DNA from: Geobacter argillaceus
GTDB lineage: Bacteria > Desulfobacterota > Desulfuromonadia > Geobacterales > DSM-12255
Length of the DNA: 64,000 bases
Direction: 5' to 3'
Assembly (NCBI RefSeq): GCF_007830735.1
Contig: NZ_VLLN01000011.1
Coordinates: forward strand, 1-64,000
Both the position numbers and the translations under genes were made by a program. Numbering within the stretch: the stretch's first letter is position 1; every line of letters starts with the position of its first letter. The notes under the pieces are model-generated. The model was not told the origin of the DNA and made no database searches. It saw only the letters and a list, made by a program, of their open reading frames with translations. This document shows positions 25,916 through 34,268 of this stretch, one piece after another.

Positions 25916-26854
25916 TCAGGTGAGAGAAAGATTGAGTCGGCAGGGTGGTTGGATGAAGAAGTGAAACCCCTTTGGCAGGTCGGTAACCAGGGATGCCGAC
26001 CGTCTGAGCTGTCCGCCGATTACGGTTTCCAGTCCGGGCCTGATATTCACGTGGAAATGATCCAGAAACCGCCAGATGATGAACAGCCCCCTACCGTGCG
26101 GTTGGTCGAGCGGTACCGTGCCATCCTGATGCTGGGCCAGGAAAGCCAGGGCATCTTCCGGGAAGAAACTGCCCTGGCGGTCGACGACCTGCAGTGCCAG
26201 GGATTCGCCGTCGAAACCGGCCCTGAGGGTGATATCCGTCTCCTGCCGCTCACCCTTGGGTTCCGTATCAGAGACGAGGAAGGCATTCTCCAGCATCTCG
26301 TCAGCCAGCAGCACCGCCCGTTGGCGAAGCAGATCCAGGTCCTCGGCCTGACCGGCAAGCAGGGCCTCGATACGTTTCAGTGCCGCCTCTTTTTTGTAAG
26401 GGGAGACGTTGGCAACTTCAATGACCTGGGTGGCCGGTTTCAGGTAGGATGCCAGTTCCCATGGTTTCCTGCTGAGTAGTGTGCAAAGTGCTCTAAAAGC
26501 CTGGTCAGGTTCCCGTGCCGGGTCGGTGACGGCTAGGTGTCTGACCCTGTCATTCATGAGCGGTCGAACCGGGAGTTGGTGTTCATGCGCCGAGGCCATA
26601 ACAACCACATCCAGATCCGGCATCACAAGTCGCAGTTCCCTGACCAGATCGACGGCAGGTGATGGGTAGATCTTGCCGGAGACCAGGGCCAGAACCGGCT
26701 GGGGGGAGAGGGTTGCCAGAGAGCGCAGCCCGGTGTGAATTCCCTTGCCGATCATGAGGTTTATCCGCGCAGGGAGAGCTTTCAGGAGCTGAGACCAGGT
26801 TGCATGGTCAGCCTGATCGTGAAAGAGTGCCAGAATTGCCGGTGTTGAGTTCAT
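25916..26854 (-). CDS. Receiver-like domain fused to RsbW-type HATPase
   Basis: A 312-residue protein. The first ~125 residues resemble a response-regulator fold without an obvious phosphoacceptor (LVSGKIYPSPAVDLV, then LDVVVMAS). The C-terminal part (about 165-300) carries GHKL-like boxes: LADEMLENAF (N box), VVDRQGSF and HGRGLFIIWRF (G box). This suggests an anti-sigma kinase that phosphorylates the STAS protein. Its start codon overlaps the phosphatase stop (ATGA), so the two are translated together. The degenerate receiver is unusual. Confidence 0.72.
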   Translation of the reverse strand: MNSTPAILALFHDQADHATWSQLLKALPARINLMIGKGIHTGLRSLATLSPQPVLALVSGKIYPSPAVDLVRELRLVMPDLDVVVMASAHEHQLPVRPLMNDRVRHLAVTDPAREPDQAFRALCTLLSRKPWELASYLKPATQVIEVANVSPYKKEAALKRIEALLAGQAEDLDLLRQRAVLLADEMLENAFLVSDTEPKGERQETDITLRAGFDGESLALQVVDRQGSFFPEDALAFLAQHQDGTVPLDQPHGRGLFIIWRFLDHFHVNIRPGLETVIGGQLRRSASLVTDLPKGFHFFIQPPCRLNLSLT

Positions 26855-28080
26855 GAATTCCCTCCTGTGCTGGTTTTTTCTGTTTCGGCAGGAACACTCA
26901 CACGGCGGGCAACCACCATGGTGACGTCGTCCTCGAACCGTTCCCGGCCGGAGTAGTTGCGGATGCCGGCCAAGACGCCGTCAACCATCTCCCGTGGCGG
27001 ATGCTGCATCAGGCTGAGGATGCATCCTTCCAGCCTGTCGTAACCGAACTCCTCTTCACCATTGCCGCACTCGCTGATCCCGTCGCTGTAGCAGATGAAG
27101 GTATCACCCGGTTCAAAGCATACCGTGCATTCCTGGTAGATTCCGCCGGCATCGAACCCCAGCGGAAAACCGATCGCATCCTGGAGCATTTCCAGACTGT
27201 TGCCACGTTGCCGATGCAGGTAGGGGAAATTGTGACCCGCATTGGCAAAGCGGATATGTCCCCGGTCGCAGTCGATGATTGCGACCAGACAGGTCATCAG
27301 GAGACTTTGCCGGGCAGCGGCAAGGATCGCTTCGTTCATGGCGGCAAGCAATTTTCCCGGCGTTGTCACCCCCTGGCCGATAAGGGTGTTCAGGCTCGCC
27401 TTTGCCGCGGTGGTGACCATTCCCGCCTGGACGCCATGGCCGCTCACATCGGCAATAACCAACCCGAGGCGGTGACTGTCGACGACAAAATAGTCGTAAT
27501 AGTCGCCACCCACTTCCGTCGAATTGACCAGTGCCGCAGCCAGTTCGACACCGGGAAAACCGAAATCGGCAGGGGGGAGCAGCGCGTGCTGGATGCAGGC
27601 CGCTTTTGCCACCTCCTCCCTGATGCGGGAACTCAATTCTTCCAGCCTGGTCAAGAGGCGCATCTGGTCATGGGAAATGCTCATCATCAGGTCTGATACC
27701 GTCACGATGCCGAGACACCCACTCTCTTCGATTACCGGGAAACAGTCCGTTTCCAGGGCCGGGTCAACCTCCAGCAGGAGTGTCAGGGCCTGGTGAATAT
27801 CCACCTGCGCGCCCATGCTGAATGGTTTTTCTTCCAATAGTTCGCGGATCGGGAGTCGGTTGAACAGCTCCAGTGCATAAGGGCGACTCAGGGAACGGAA
27901 AAAATGGGTCTTCCGGACGAGACCGATCAGGTGATCGTTCTCCATTACCGGAAGCGCCATGAGCCCCTGGTCCCGGTTGAAAAGGAGGACCACCTCCTGT
28001 ACCAGAAGGTTCGGGCCGGTAACCGATGCCGGTCGCATGATGTCGATGAGTCTCGGCGTTTCTTGGATAGTCGGTCCCAT
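26851..28080 (-). CDS. CBS-pair SpoIIE-type PP2C phosphatase
   Basis: A 409-residue cytoplasmic phosphatase. Two CBS motifs fill about residues 10-135, a short helical linker follows, and the SpoIIE/RsbU PP2C domain starts near residue 175: ALVNSTEVGGDYYDYF, VIADVSGHGVQAGM and FICYSDGISECGN give the metal-binding acidic residues. It would dephosphorylate the STAS protein, with activity set by a ligand of the CBS pair. ATG 28080 is chosen because GAGAGG lies upstream; the frame continues to 28263 but that stretch looks non-coding. First gene of the operon. Confidence 0.87.
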   Translation of the reverse strand: MGPTIQETPRLIDIMRPASVTGPNLLVQEVVLLFNRDQGLMALPVMENDHLIGLVRKTHFFRSLSRPYALELFNRLPIRELLEEKPFSMGAQVDIHQALTLLLEVDPALETDCFPVIEESGCLGIVTVSDLMMSISHDQMRLLTRLEELSSRIREEVAKAACIQHALLPPADFGFPGVELAAALVNSTEVGGDYYDYFVVDSHRLGLVIADVSGHGVQAGMVTTAAKASLNTLIGQGVTTPGKLLAAMNEAILAAARQSLLMTCLVAIIDCDRGHIRFANAGHNFPYLHRQRGNSLEMLQDAIGFPLGFDAGGIYQECTVCFEPGDTFICYSDGISECGNGEEEFGYDRLEGCILSLMQHPPREMVDGVLAGIRNYSGRERFEDDVTMVVARRVSVPAETEKTSTGGNS

Positions 28081-28292
28081 GGCGTAGCCTCTCACGTTCG
28101 TTAATGAGTATCGACAATGGATGTTTCGCTGATGTTGCGGTTGGGCAAATTCTGGGTGAAAAATCTCACGGGGCGGGAGCGGACACGAAATATTGACATA
28201 ATCGTAACTTGCCCAGCCATGGGGAATTGGCTTAGGATCCGACAATGCTGCTGCAAGCAGCACTTCACTTCAGAATGCGTTAGGAGATTGAA

Positions 28293-28808
28293 ATGATGAA
28301 TAGATTCATTAGTGCACTGATTTTCTTGTCTGTCGTGACTGCAGGTCAGGCACAGGCCTCGACACCGCTGAAGATAGGCGTTGTCGATCTCCAGCGTGCC
28401 GTGTCGGAAAGCAAGGAAGGAATCGCCGCCCGTGCCGACCTCTTGAAAAAGACGGAACAGTTCAATGCAGAGTTGAAGGTCCTGTTGGCCGACTTCGAAA
28501 AGATGCGAGCAGAGTTTGACAAGGACTCTGCCAAGTTGTCTGCTGACGAGCGAGCCGAGAAGGAAAAGCTCCTGCAGAAAAAGGGGCGCGAGTTCCAGAG
28601 CCGTCAGCGGGAGGCCCAGGAAGAACTGAAGCAGATCGAGGCAGACTACCTGAAAAAACTGCTCGCCAGACTCGGCACTCTCATGACCAAGCTTGGGAGC
28701 GAAGGCAACTACTCCGTGGTCCTGGATCGTGCTGCCGGTGTTTACTACTTTGGCAAGGAGGTTGACGTTACCGCGCAACTGGTGCAGCGGGCTGACGATG
28801 AGTTGTAG
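28293..28808 (+). CDS. skp: OmpH/Skp-like periplasmic chaperone, altered C-terminus
   Basis: A 171-residue periplasmic protein: signal peptide ending TAGQAQA, the family start LKIGVVDLQRAVSESKEG, a long charged coiled coil (residues 45-125), and a C-terminal GNYSVVLDRAAGVYYFGKEV segment. Skp holds unfolded outer-membrane proteins. The last codons are altered: the gene stops right after ADDEL, where a transposase unit begins. A second copy of the final 141 bases lies at 29882-30022 and ends ADEELGRH, probably the ancestral tail. The loss is only about three residues, so function is likely kept. Confidence 0.88.
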   Translation: MMNRFISALIFLSVVTAGQAQASTPLKIGVVDLQRAVSESKEGIAARADLLKKTEQFNAELKVLLADFEKMRAEFDKDSAKLSADERAEKEKLLQKKGREFQSRQREAQEELKQIEADYLKKLLARLGTLMTKLGSEGNYSVVLDRAAGVYYFGKEVDVTAQLVQRADDEL

Positions 28809-28815
28809 GGCCTAA

Positions 28816-28833
28816 GGGGACGTTACTGCTTTA
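28816..28833. repeat. REP-like unit, left of the RAYT gene
   Basis: An 18-base unit beginning GGGGACGTTACTGC that includes the stop codon of the transposase on the other strand. It is repeated inverted at 29851-29868 and direct at 30056-30073, one or two bases different. Confidence 0.7.
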
Positions 28834-29815
28834 ACGCTCTCAGCCACCACTCCTTGCACTCTTCTCGCGACGCAAACAGCTCCTCGCCACGCCTCGCCGC
28901 ACGGCTCACCGACGAGCTTCCCATACCAAGAATGGTTCCGACTTGTGCGCCGGAATAACCAAGTTCCCTGACAGCCAGATAACAGAACAACTCACGTGCT
29001 TCCGAGTTCCGATTCCGACGGCCACGTCGGACCATAGCCGTTACCGGTACTAAGCAATAGTCACTAATCATTGCCTGCAAAGAGGAAAGGTCGATAGTAC
29101 GGGACAGCTTGCCGCTCAGTCTCGGCTCCTCCCGTAAAGACGTCACGAATTCGCTGTCACCCAAAATACGCTCGTCATAATCACCAATGGTAGTTGCTGT
29201 ACTTTCCAGCAGTTGGCTGCGCCGCAAACCGCCGCCAGTCAATTCTGGTCGTTTCCCCATTGCAGCGCCATCTGCCACAAACTGCAGGTAGGCCTGTCGG
29301 GCACCCTTGACCCTTTTGCCAAACAGCTCCAACACTTCATCGATTGCTTGACCGGCCAGAACCTTGCCCCCCAGCAATACCCCATGACCACTCCACGGAT
29401 AAACGGCCAACTCGTCAAGGTCCTTCACCAGACCGGCTCGCAATGGGTTTAGATGAATATAGCGGATCAATTCTAGCAAGTACGGTTCTTCTTCACAGAC
29501 AATAGACTTGTAACGATTCTGGAACAGATGTCCACTGCGGAAGTGACGCCGGTTGAATGTTACGGCATAACCGGTCAGCAGACTCCGCATGAATCGCGAA
29601 AGATCAGCATGATTGCAGCGAAGCAACAAATGGAAATGATTGGGGATAAGTGCCCAGGCAAAGCAGTCGGTGCCGGTTTTCACCAGCAGGCTACTCAAGC
29701 GCTCTACAAAGCGACTTCGATCATCATCGTCCAGAAAAATATCGGAGCGTTCAATCCCCCTGACGATGACGTGCTGCAAAAGGCCCGGGATGTCGATTCG
29801 AGCTTGTCGTGGCAT
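28823..29815 (-). CDS. rayT: REP-associated tyrosine transposase (RAYT, Y1 family) with C-terminal DNA-binding domain
   Basis: A 330-residue single-strand transposase. The HUH motif is NHFHLLLR (His60 and His62), and the candidate nucleophile is Tyr119 in RYIHLNPLRAGLV. The C-terminal half (about 220-320) ends in a helix-turn-helix (GYSGAQVGTILGMGSSSVSR) like the DnaA C-terminal domain often fused to this family. RAYTs act on REP hairpins. Inverted REP-like units at 28816-28833 and 29851-29868 flank the gene, and it sits at the 3' end of skp. Confidence 0.9.
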   Translation of the reverse strand: MPRQARIDIPGLLQHVIVRGIERSDIFLDDDDRSRFVERLSSLLVKTGTDCFAWALIPNHFHLLLRCNHADLSRFMRSLLTGYAVTFNRRHFRSGHLFQNRYKSIVCEEEPYLLELIRYIHLNPLRAGLVKDLDELAVYPWSGHGVLLGGKVLAGQAIDEVLELFGKRVKGARQAYLQFVADGAAMGKRPELTGGGLRRSQLLESTATTIGDYDERILGDSEFVTSLREEPRLSGKLSRTIDLSSLQAMISDYCLVPVTAMVRRGRRNRNSEARELFCYLAVRELGYSGAQVGTILGMGSSSVSRAARRGEELFASREECKEWWLRALKQ

Positions 29816-29850
29816 GGAGGCAAAGTAGCAAAAAAAGTTTCATAAAGCAA

Positions 29851-29868
29851 TAAAGCAGCTACGTCCCC
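29851..29868. repeat. REP-like unit, right of the RAYT gene (inverted)
   Basis: TAAAGCAGCTACGTCCCC, the inverse of the unit at 28816-28833 with one mismatch. Together they bracket the transposase, as expected for the ends of a mobile RAYT unit. Confidence 0.7.
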
Positions 29869-29881
29869 CAAGCCCGCACTT

Positions 29882-30022
29882 GCCAGACTCGGCACTCTCA
29901 TGACCAAGCTTGGGAGCGAAGGCAACTACTCCGTGGTCCTGGATCGTGCTGCCGGTGTTTACTACTTTGGCAAGGAGGTTGACGTTACCGCGCAACTGGT
30001 GCAGCGGGCTGACGAGGAGTTG
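29882..30022 (+). repeat. 141-bp duplicate of the skp 3' end
   Basis: Matches 28665-28805 with a single visible difference (GACGAG against GACGAT). Read in frame it continues to GRH and a TAG stop, which probably is the original C-terminus. It has no start codon of its own and is a gene fragment. The duplication flanks the RAYT unit, so it arose with the insertion or by recombination around it. Confidence 0.85.
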
Positions 30023-30055
30023 GGCAGGCACTAGTGGCCTACGGGGACGGCCTAA

Positions 30056-30073
30056 GGGGACGTTGCTGCTTTA
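30056..30073. repeat. Third REP-like unit
   Basis: The 18-base unit GGGGACGTTGCTGCTTTA, with the preceding GGCCTAA also shared with the unit at 28816. It lies downstream of the duplicated skp tail. A truncated partial unit, GGCCTACGGGGAC, sits just before it at 30036-30048. Confidence 0.65.
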
Positions 30074-30391
30074 CTGCTACAAATTCTACAGATTCTGAGC
30101 GTATCGGCTTTTGAAAAAAACTGAACTAAACCAGCTACTTACGTTTTGTGATTACGAAAGCAAAATTACTCAAAAACCTAACCAGTTTAATTTGTTCTAA
30201 AATTATTCCGGACACTAATGGTGCTGAGCAGCAATTTGAACAATTACCCTCTTTGGCCCCACATTTTCTCCCACTTGCATCTGTTGTATCCGTTATTGTT
30301 TCCGTTATCAGAATAATGCTTTTAAAAAAAACAACAAGATAGCAACGGTATTGTTGGGGCGATGAAGTACATGGCGTAAACTGTCACGAGC
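30074..30391. other. AT-rich gap with no supported gene
   Basis: About 320 bases, much richer in A and T than the rest of the window. An open frame at 30148-30342 has no ribosome site and an unconvincing composition, so it is not called. The composition suggests horizontally acquired DNA on the upstream side of hipBA. Confidence 0.5.
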
Positions 30392-30456
30392 AAACTGTTT
30401 TGTATATAATGCAAATTATTGTTGAAGGGATAAATTGTTTCGTATAGAATGCAATT
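30392..30456 (+). promoter_or_regulatory. Direct-repeat operator and promoters of hipBA
   Basis: Two similar ~26-base repeats (30392-30418 and 30432-30457) share the pattern AA-TTGTTT-GTATA-AATGCAA-TTA. They are 40 bases apart, four helical turns, as expected for cooperative HipB binding. The first holds TATAAT (30405-30410) and the second TAGAAT (30444-30449) with TTGAAG 16 bases upstream. The second repeat touches the hipB ATG, so a transcript from it would be nearly leaderless. Confidence 0.65.
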
Positions 30457-30696
30457 ATGCTATTCGAGATCGGTGAAAAGATACGCAATGAACGCAAGCG
30501 CCGGAAGATCTCCCAGGAAAAGATGGCAAATGACCTGGAGATGAGCCGCACAACGATCAGCCAGATCGAATCGGGAACGGTCCAGGAGATCGGTGTCCGC
30601 AAGTTGATCAGAATGCTGGAATACCTCGATCTTGAACTCAGGGTGAGACCGGCAGGTGTGCCGCCGACTTTAGATGAATTGAGGGATGAGAAATGA
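30457..30696 (+). CDS. hipB: HipB-like antitoxin (HTH_XRE)
   Basis: A 79-residue DNA-binding protein. The helix-turn-helix covers about residues 8-60 (KRRKISQEKMANDLEMSRTT, then ISQIESG). It neutralises and co-represses with the kinase encoded next, with which it overlaps by ATGA. No Shine-Dalgarno is visible before the ATG. The autoregulatory repeats upstream match the usual HipB arrangement. The short C-terminal tail (VRPAGVPPTLDELRDEK) may contact HipA. Confidence 0.88.
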   Translation: MLFEIGEKIRNERKRRKISQEKMANDLEMSRTTISQIESGTVQEIGVRKLIRMLEYLDLELRVRPAGVPPTLDELRDEK

Positions 30697-31898
30697 GTGC
30701 CCAGCCACTGGCTGTATGGGCTGCTGATTTTCGGGCTGGTCTCCTGGATCGGACTCCGGACGACCGCCACCAGTATGTGTTTGCGTATGATCAATCTGTA
30801 GCGTCACCGGATGTCCAGGTGTCGCTTACCATGCCGGTACGCCTGGAGAGCTGGTTGAGCCGTGATCTCCACCCGATATTCCAGATGAACCTTCCGGAAG
30901 GTGCCTTGCTTGAGGCTATCCGTCGTGCCATTGCCAAGCTCGCCGGTGAAGACGATTTGACCATTCTTCGCGTTACCGGCGGCAACCAGATCGGTCGCAA
31001 CCGCTTTTCCCTGCCAGGGGACAGTGCTCCCGGCGTTGTGGAAACTACTGAATCGCTGGATGACTTGTTGTCATACCCGGACACTGAGGAGCTGTTTCAT
31101 GATCTGGTTGCGAAGTATGCCCTCCGTTCCGGCGTCTCCGGCGTACAGCCGAAGGTCATGCTGGATGCGACCGAACGGGGAACCGCCGCCGTTGGCGGGT
31201 ATATCGTGAAATCCTGGAGAGCCGATTATCCGCAACTGGCGGCAAATGAGTTCTTTTGTATGACCGTTGCCAAGCGAGCCGGTCTGCCGGTGCCGGAATT
31301 CCATCTTTCCGGGAATGGCGGGCTGTTCGTGATGAAACGGTTCGATCTGGACGCCGAAGGATATTCTCAGGGCTTTGAGGATATGTGCTCCCTGCAGGCC
31401 CTTGGCACCACCCAGAAATACGGCAGCACCTACGAACGGGTGGCGCGAACCATCAAGGATTACGTATCAGGAGAGTTCCTGCAAGCTGCCCGCGAGCAAT
31501 TTTTCGCATCGCTTGTACTTTCCTGCATGATTAGAAATGGCGATGCCCATCTGAAGAATTTTGGTGTGCTGTATGAGCGGCCCGGCCAACCGGTCCGTCT
31601 GGCGCCGGTGTATGATATGGTGACCACGGTGGCGTACATCCCCAAGGATGTTCCTGCGCTCTCCCTGACAGGTACCAAGAAGTGGTGGCCGCGAAAGGTT
31701 CTTGAGAAATTTGCGGTATCACATCTGGCACTGCCGGTAGGGAAGATCGGGCAGATCTTTGAAGAGATTGCGGATGGAGTTAACGATACGCAGGTTATGG
31801 TGTCTGCATATGTGGAGGAGCACCCGGAGTTTCATGACGTGGGAAGCCGGATGCTGGCCGCCTGGAATGAAGGCGTGAAGGCTACCTTGTCAGCTTGA
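30693..31898 (+). CDS. hipA: HipA-family serine/threonine kinase toxin
   Basis: A 401-residue toxin kinase. Signatures of an active HipA fold are the couple-HipA N-terminal domain (residues 1-100), SGVQPKVML near 143, the ATP-lysine region GGYIVKSW, the catalytic loop RNGDAHLKNFG (Asp near 281), and LAPVYDMVTT for metal binding. HipA phosphorylates glutamyl-tRNA synthetase in E. coli, causing growth arrest; the target here is unknown. It is translationally coupled to hipB. Length is slightly below E. coli HipA (440). Confidence 0.92.
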   Translation: MSAQPLAVWAADFRAGLLDRTPDDRHQYVFAYDQSVASPDVQVSLTMPVRLESWLSRDLHPIFQMNLPEGALLEAIRRAIAKLAGEDDLTILRVTGGNQIGRNRFSLPGDSAPGVVETTESLDDLLSYPDTEELFHDLVAKYALRSGVSGVQPKVMLDATERGTAAVGGYIVKSWRADYPQLAANEFFCMTVAKRAGLPVPEFHLSGNGGLFVMKRFDLDAEGYSQGFEDMCSLQALGTTQKYGSTYERVARTIKDYVSGEFLQAAREQFFASLVLSCMIRNGDAHLKNFGVLYERPGQPVRLAPVYDMVTTVAYIPKDVPALSLTGTKKWWPRKVLEKFAVSHLALPVGKIGQIFEEIADGVNDTQVMVSAYVEEHPEFHDVGSRMLAAWNEGVKATLSA

Positions 31899-31949
31899 CT
31901 TCATCACCATGAAGTGAAAAGACTTTTCTTTGAGCATTAATCTCCAGCT

Positions 31950-32129
31950 CCAGTACCATGGTGCGCACGGTATCGGCTCGCGAACTTCGCCGATCATTTG
32001 CTTACAAGATTCGTCCATGCATACCACCGGATAATCGGGATTATACGGCAGGGGATAGATCTCCAGAACATCCTCCATCGCAGCTACAAATTAGGTTTGT
32101 ACGAAATATTATGTGTTACGTGGTACTGG
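31950..32129 (-). mobile_element. Deleted IS630-type remnant with intact terminal repeats
   Basis: A ~180-bp element bounded by the 9-bp inverted repeats CCAGTACCA (31950-31958) and TGGTACTGG (32121-32129). Inside, on the minus strand, is a transposase fragment with PVVCMDESCKQMIGEVREPI, the first catalytic Asp region of IS630 enzymes. The N-terminal domain and everything after EPIP are missing. Its right end matches the end at 309-335. Too small to encode a transposase, it has the structure of a MITE. Confidence 0.75.
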
Positions 32130-32560
32130 TGACCTCTTCTGGCCGTTTAAACCGCTGTGGACGGAAAAGTTCCAGGGCAAAGGTGGTGGCAACAACCGTC
32201 CCGACGCCGGGTACTGACTGCAAACATGCCATGCTCGCTGCCAGTTCTTCTGACTTTGCCAGCGGAGTTCAACCCTGCGCAGCTCTTCCTGGTCAAACGT
32301 CAGCTCGCGCAGGTAACTTTCCAGCGTCAAGTGTGCAGCCGGATCTACGGGCAGGGCACGGAGGATGGCGTCAACTCCATTTTGCCAATGCCCCAGTTCC
32401 TTTGACTCATCGATACCGAGGAAAAGGATAAGCCCTTTGATCCGCTGCTTGCAGCGCCTGACGCATCGCCCAGCATATGACGGCGGCGCAGCAGAGCCCG
32501 TCGTGCTTCTTCTTGGAGCGAGGGAATGGCAATGGATTTGAGCATCCCCTCACCTCTCTC
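32130..32560 (-). pseudogene. IS110-family transposase remnant, frameshifted
   Basis: Reading the minus strand gives, across at least two frameshifts, IPSLQEEARRALLRRRHML, then CKQRIKGLILFLGIDE, then LTLESYLRELTFDQEELRRV, then SVPGVGTVVATTFALELF. This order and the PGVG helix-hairpin-helix region are those of IS110/IS1111 transposases. The N-terminal DEDD domain is absent and the C-terminal end is cut by the IS630 remnant at 32129. Non-functional. Family call from motif order only. Confidence 0.7.
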
Positions 32561-32693
32561 GTAGGTCGGTTCATTGCTTATACACCAGCCTCAAAAATCG
32601 GCACCACTTCACCCGGCAGATGAAGAAAGGAACGGCCCCACCCGGAGAAGGGGAGGGGCCGCGTTTGATGGGAAGAACTGTAACTGCTGCCGG

Positions 32694-34256
32694 CTACAGG
32701 CTGCCGTTCAGATCCGCTGCCGAAAGCGTCGTCGGGGTCGGACTCCTGAAGAGGATCAGGTTGACCCGGTCCTTGTTGCGGCTGAAGGTGAAATTCAGGT
32801 GGTGCTCGTAGGCCATGAGGGCCACCGGCTCGATCTGCCCCGGATCGCGCAGCTTGAACAGGACCCGGTTTCCCTGGCCAAGGTACTCCAGAAAGGTGAC
32901 GGAAACGTCGAATTCGATGTTTCCCCGTTCGCCGGTCAGGTCGACGAAGCTCCCCTCGTCGCCGATGATGAAGGTATCGTTGAGGCTGATCCGCTGCGAG
33001 GCCGTACCGGTGCCGTCGGCAAAGCTGCGGATGATGCCGCCGCCGCCGATCTGGGTGCCGTCCTCGATGACGAAACGCCCCAGACGGACGTTCTCGCTGT
33101 ACAGGTCGGCGCCGATCTCGTACTTCAGCGAGAGAAGGACGTTGCCGACCTCGGTGGCCATGAGTTCGGGGGCGTGACGCTCGGTGACCTCCAGGGTCGA
33201 CGAGTCGAGCCGCTCCTCGATAGCCAGCACGGTGGCCTGAACCTCTGCCGTGGCCAGCTTGAGGGTATAGGTTTTGCCGGCCTTGAACGGCTGGTCCGCC
33301 AGCCAGAAGATGCTGGCCCTGAGCTCCTTCGTCCTGACCGGAGCATTGCGGCGGTGGGCGATGACCTCGCCTCGCTCGACAAACAGCTCGTCCTCGGTGG
33401 TGACGCCGATGCAGGCCCCGGCACCGGCCGCTGCCAGATCGGGCTGCTGCCACTGCTCAACGCTCTTGATCCGGGTGATCTTGCCCGAGGGGAGGAAGAT
33501 TACCTCGTCCCCCTTGCGTATCTCTCCGGTCTCCACCCGGCCGGCGTAGATCCTTTTGCCGTCCCACTTGTACACGTCCTGCACCGGCAGCCTTAAGGGG
33601 AGGGTGGTGTCGCCGCGCACGTTCTGGAAGGTGTCCAGCGCCTCCAGGACGGTCGGGCCGGTGTACCACGGGGTCCCGCCGTGGCGCGCTGCCATGTTCT
33701 CCCCTTCGCGGGCCGAGATCGGGATGACGTAGGAGGGGATGATGTCCACCGAGTGGAGGAAAGCGCGGATATCGTTCTCCACTTCCCGGAAGACTTTCTG
33801 GTCGTAGCCGACCATGTCCAGCTTGTTGATGGTCACCACCACCTGGCGGATACCGAGCAGCGACAGGACGTAGGCGTGGCGCTTGGTCTGCTCCCGCACC
33901 CCTTCCACGCCGTCCACCAGCAGGATGGCGGCATCGGCCGACGAGGCGCCGGTGATCATGTTCTTCAGGAACTGCTTGTGGCCCGGGGCATCGATGATGA
34001 CGTAGGAGCGCTGTTCGGTCTTGAAGAAGGTGGACGCAGTATCGATGGTGATGTTCTGGTCCCTCTCCTCCTCCAGGGCGTCCATCAGGTAGGCGAATTC
34101 GAATTCCCTCCCTTGGGCGCGGCAGGTGGCCTCGATCTCCAGGTAGCGGCTCTCCGGGATGCTCCCGGTGTCGAAGAACAGCCGGCCGATGAGGGTCGAT
34201 TTGCCGTGGTCCACATGGCCGACAATGACTATTTTCAGCGTTTCAGAGTTCTGCAT
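32694..34256 (-). CDS. cysN: Sulfate adenylyltransferase subunit 1 (GTPase)
   Basis: A 520-residue GTPase that couples GTP hydrolysis to APS synthesis with CysD. All G motifs are present: [10 protein letters not shown] near residue 13, [12 protein letters not shown] near 90, NKLDMVG near 145 and SAREGEN. EF-Tu-like beta domains follow. There is no fused APS kinase (CysC), which fits a pathway that reduces APS directly. Last gene of the sulfate operon, 12 bases after mnmA; CysD is on the other side of mnmA. Confidence 0.95.
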   Translation of the reverse strand: MQNSETLKIVIVGHVDHGKSTLIGRLFFDTGSIPESRYLEIEATCRAQGREFEFAYLMDALEEERDQNITIDTASTFFKTEQRSYVIIDAPGHKQFLKNMITGASSADAAILLVDGVEGVREQTKRHAYVLSLLGIRQVVVTINKLDMVGYDQKVFREVENDIRAFLHSVDIIPSYVIPISAREGENMAARHGGTPWYTGPTVLEALDTFQNVRGDTTLPLRLPVQDVYKWDGKRIYAGRVETGEIRKGDEVIFLPSGKITRIKSVEQWQQPDLAAAGAGACIGVTTEDELFVERGEVIAHRRNAPVRTKELRASIFWLADQPFKAGKTYTLKLATAEVQATVLAIEERLDSSTLEVTERHAPELMATEVGNVLLSLKYEIGADLYSENVRLGRFVIEDGTQIGGGGIIRSFADGTGTASQRISLNDTFIIGDEGSFVDLTGERGNIEFDVSVTFLEYLGQGNRVLFKLRDPGQIEPVALMAYEHHLNFTFSRNKDRVNLILFRSPTPTTLSAADLNGSL

Positions 34257-34268
34257 CCGTTATCTCCC

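Noticed and set aside
30148-30342. 64-residue frame in the AT-rich gap before hipBA
   Set aside because: No ribosome site, no conserved motif, and composition consistent with chance in AT-rich DNA.
31881-31965. Short minus-strand frame starting MVLELEINAQRKVFSL that faintly recalls PRTRC system protein C
   Set aside because: Only about 25 residues, overlaps the hipA end, and crosses the IS630 remnant boundary; the resemblance is too weak to call.
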